From contig CAVPIM010000017.1 in the NCBI GenBank assembly GCA_963704995.1, positions 496,001-560,000 on the forward strand: a stretch of 64,000 nt of DNA. Direction: 5' to 3'. Each line of letters opens with the position of its first letter. Position 1 is the stretch's first letter. The notes below the pieces were generated by a model. That model saw nothing but the letters and a program-made list of their open reading frames with translations, made no database searches and was not told where the DNA came from. Below, piece after piece: positions 62,375-64,000 of the stretch. Source of the stretch: RYN-230 sp963704995. GTDB taxonomy: Bacteria > Actinomycetota > Actinomycetes > Streptosporangiales > Streptosporangiaceae. Both the position numbers and the translations under genes were made by a program.

Positions 62375-62836
62375 ATGAAGCAGCGCGATCAGGTGGCCAT
62401 GTCACCGGGTGAGGTGGCCGCGCTGCTGGCGCAGGGCCGCAAGCTCCAGCTGGCCACCATCAACCAGGACGGGACCCCGCACCTGGTGGCCATGTTCTAC
62501 ACGATGATCGGCGGGCAGATAGCCTTCTGGACCTACCGTTCCTCGCTCAAGGCCCGCAACCTGGCCCGCGATCCCCGGCTGAGCTGCCTGGTCGAGGCGG
62601 GCGAGGAGTACTTCGAGCTGCGCGGGGTGCAGGTGTCGGGCGCCGCCCGGTGTGTCGCGGAGCCGGGCGGCGTGCTCGACATCGGCCGCCGCATCATGGC
62701 CGGGCTGAGCGGCGTGCCGGCCGGGGCGGTGGAGGAGTACGTGGCCCACGCCGCGCGCAAGCGGGTCGGGTACATCGTGGAACCGGCCCGGGTCGCCTCC
62801 TGGGATCACCGCAAGCTGCGGCCTGCGGGCTGGTGA
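62375..62836 (+). CDS. PPOX-family (split-barrel flavin/F420) protein
   Basis: A 153-residue split beta-barrel protein: LQLATINQDGTPHLVAMFYTM, IAFWTYRSSLKARNLARDPRLSCLVEAG and YFELRGVQVSGAARC are the pyridoxamine-5-phosphate-oxidase-like flavin/F420 fold. Actinobacterial members reduce diverse substrates with F420 or FMN, or act as heme- or cofactor-binding proteins. It begins 13 nt after the ChsB1-like stop, so it is in the same operon and may act on a steroid or enone intermediate. Exact cofactor unknown. Confidence 0.85.
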   Translation: MKQRDQVAMSPGEVAALLAQGRKLQLATINQDGTPHLVAMFYTMIGGQIAFWTYRSSLKARNLARDPRLSCLVEAGEEYFELRGVQVSGAARCVAEPGGVLDIGRRIMAGLSGVPAGAVEEYVAHAARKRVGYIVEPARVASWDHRKLRPAGW

Positions 62837-62871
62837 CCCCGCGGGAAGCGGTGATCGGCGGGGGGCCAGCC

Positions 62872-63145
62872 TCAGATCATCTCGTCGGTGAGCGGCAGCA
62901 GGACGGTCTTGAGCTCGGTATAGGACTCGATGGCGGCCCGGCCGCCCTCCCGCCGCGCCGCGCGGACGGCCGGGTCAACGTCGTCCCGGCCCGGCGACCG
63001 GGAACGAGGCCACCTCCTCGCCGGTGGCCGGATGCCTGTGGCTCCATGTCTGGCCGGACTGGGCCGGGCCCCACTGCCCGCCGATCAGCAGGGAGCCGTC
63101 CCGCAAGCCTGCCTCGTCCCGGTGCGGCTTGATCGATGCGACCAT
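62872..63145 (-). pseudogene. Aldehyde dehydrogenase remnant (large internal deletion, one frame change)
   Basis: From ATG 63145 the frame reads DGSLLIGGQWGPAQSGQTWS then HRHPATGEEVASFPVAG, a clear aldehyde dehydrogenase N-terminus. One base later (near 62981) it continues in another frame as DDVDPAVRAARREGGRAAIE then SYTELKTVLLPLTDEM, which joins the usual residue-60 region directly to the family C-terminus. About 390 central residues, including the catalytic Cys and Glu, are missing. GAGGGG and an exact KstR-like site lie upstream, so an intact ancestor was probably part of the steroid regulon. Confidence 0.7.
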
Positions 63146-63162
63146 CGCTAGAGCCCCTCAAC

Positions 63163-63176
63163 TAGAACACGTTCTA
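63163..63176. promoter_or_regulatory. KstR-like operator, perfect palindrome arms
   Basis: TAGAACACGTTCTA has TAGAAC and GTTCTA as exact inverted arms and matches TnnAACnnGTTnnA fully. It lies 18 bp upstream of the aldehyde dehydrogenase remnant start and overlaps the stop codon of the SDR gene at 63174. Confidence 0.7.
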
Positions 63177-63980
63177 CTCGTTGGGAGGGTACACCGAGCG
63201 CTCCAGCGCGGCCAGGAACGCCGGGCGCTCGCCCCCTCCGTGCAGCAGCAGGGCCGCGCCGCTGGCGTACGACGCCAGCGGGGAGGCCAGGAGCAGGCAG
63301 GCCCCGGCCACGTCCTCCGGGGTCGCGAGCCGCTGCAGCGGCACCGTCGCGGCCACCGCGGCGAGGCCGGCCTGGCCGCCGTACGCCGCGGCGGCCGACT
63401 CGGTCGCCACCAGGCCCGGCACCACGCAGTTGACCCGCACCTTCGGTGCCCACTCCACGGCCAGGCTGGTGGCCAGGCTGTGCAGGCCGGCCTTGGCCGC
63501 CCCGTAGGCGGCCGTGCCGGGCGACGGCCGGGTACCGCTGACGCTGCCGATCATGATGATCGACCCGCCGTGCGGCTGGCCCTGCATGACCGCGTTAGCG
63601 CTCTGGGCCACCTGCAGCGGCGCGGTGAGGTTCAGCTCGATCACCTTGGCGTGAAACCGCGGGGACGCGGTCGCGGCGTCCGCCTGCGGGGCACCGCCGG
63701 CGCTGCTGACCACCACGTCCACCCGGCCGAACTGGTCCACGGCCGCGGCGATGAGCCGCTCCGCCTGGTCCGGGTCCCGCACGTCGGCGCGGACGAAGGC
63801 CGCGGTGCGGCCCTCCGCGGCGGGCAGCCGGGCCTGGCCGGCGGGCTCGGTCCGGCCGCACACCAGGACGCGGGCTCCGGCTTGCAGGAACCCCCGGGCG
63901 ACGGCCGCCCCGATACCCCGGGTGCCGCCGGTGACGACCACGCCCTGGCCCGCGAAATCGTCGGCGCCCACGGACCCCAT
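63174..63980 (-). CDS. Short-chain dehydrogenase/reductase (steroid block)
   Basis: A 268-residue SDR: VVVTGGTRGIGAAVARGF, VVSSAGGAPQ in place of NNAG, Ser in MIGSVSGTR, and YGAAKAG (YxxxK). The N-to-S changes in the NNAG motif (SSAG) are unusual but seen in some family members. It resembles mycobacterial Rv3549c-type SDRs of the KstR2 regulon. ATG 63980 is preferred; an upstream in-frame start at 63998 is possible. The last bases of the window (ACCAAGC, minus strand GCTTGGT) match one half of the KstR2-like sites, so an operator probably continues past the edge. Confidence 0.86.
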   Translation of the reverse strand: MGSVGADDFAGQGVVVTGGTRGIGAAVARGFLQAGARVLVCGRTEPAGQARLPAAEGRTAAFVRADVRDPDQAERLIAAAVDQFGRVDVVVSSAGGAPQADAATASPRFHAKVIELNLTAPLQVAQSANAVMQGQPHGGSIIMIGSVSGTRPSPGTAAYGAAKAGLHSLATSLAVEWAPKVRVNCVVPGLVATESAAAAYGGQAGLAAVAATVPLQRLATPEDVAGACLLLASPLASYASGAALLLHGGGERPAFLAALERSVYPPNE

Positions 63981-64000
63981 GTTAGGCTGGGCGACCAAGC

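Overview
The window is very GC-rich DNA of a filamentous, soil-type actinobacterium. Support comes from WhiJ-type regulator genes (HTH/DUF5753 with DUF397), mycothiol-dependent isomerase-like genes, glucosyl-3-phosphoglycerate synthase, a futalosine-independent (Men) menaquinone set, DUF3040 and Rv2578c-type proteins, frequent GTG starts, and a mycobacterium-like steroid-catabolism block. A Streptosporangiales- or Streptomyces-like source fits best. No tRNA, rRNA, CRISPR array, insertion sequence or phage gene was seen. Several genes carry single-base frame breaks or internal deletions, concentrated at 40.6-51.4 kb; this looks like draft or metagenomic sequence or a decaying region.

Layout. 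0-9 kb: end of a VOC protein, secreted PLD-like lipoprotein, secreted GH43 arabinanase behind a perfect 24-bp palindrome, a WhiJ-type locus (anti-sigma-like ATPase / HTH-DUF5753 / DUF397), an uncharacterised secreted protein, a GH13 enzyme, and a monooxygenase-TetR pair. 9-19 kb: S33 peptidase, 14-TM DHA2 exporter, gpgS, double VOC protein, FmdB zinc ribbon, mycothiol-type isomerase, siderophore-interacting protein, sthA, and a conserved hypothetical. 19.4-26.6 kb: a plus-strand array comprising circularly permuted ATP-grasp, alpha-E and transglutaminase (a known conserved trio), a membrane-anchored protein, then a CHAD-domain protein overlapping a ParA-type ATPase, and an unknown protein. The CHAD-ParA pair is the most interesting unit: it suggests active positioning of polyphosphate granules or another polyanionic cargo.

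26.6-39 kb: DUF3040 protein, Rv2578c-type radical SAM, a second DHA2 exporter with its MerR regulator (promoter with a dyad between -35 and -10), a broken DUF6518 gene, amidohydrolase, beta-lactamase-like lipoprotein, XRE-cupin regulator divergent from a methyltransferase, a DesK/DesR-like two-component system, and a cysteine dioxygenase-rhodanese pair. 39-53.7 kb: MMPL transporter (three frame breaks), isochorismate synthase (two), a complete peptide-type ABC importer (breaks in three of five genes), menD (three), menC and menE. The ABC operon splits the menaquinone genes.

53.7-64 kb: an RpoD-family sigma factor, AraC regulator with azlCD branched-chain amino acid exporter, and a steroid/cholesterol-type catabolic block: SDR, Zn-alcohol dehydrogenase, KstR2-like TetR regulator, hydroxysteroid dehydrogenase-like SDR, ChsB1-like 3-hydroxyacyl-CoA dehydrogenase, PPOX-family protein, a deleted aldehyde dehydrogenase remnant, and another SDR. 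Sites matching the published KstR palindrome (TnnAACnnGTTnnA) stand before the first SDR, the alcohol dehydrogenase and the aldehyde dehydrogenase remnant; KstR2-like sites (AnCAAGnnCTTGnT) stand before the regulator and the hydroxysteroid dehydrogenase gene. Two linked regulons are therefore likely here.
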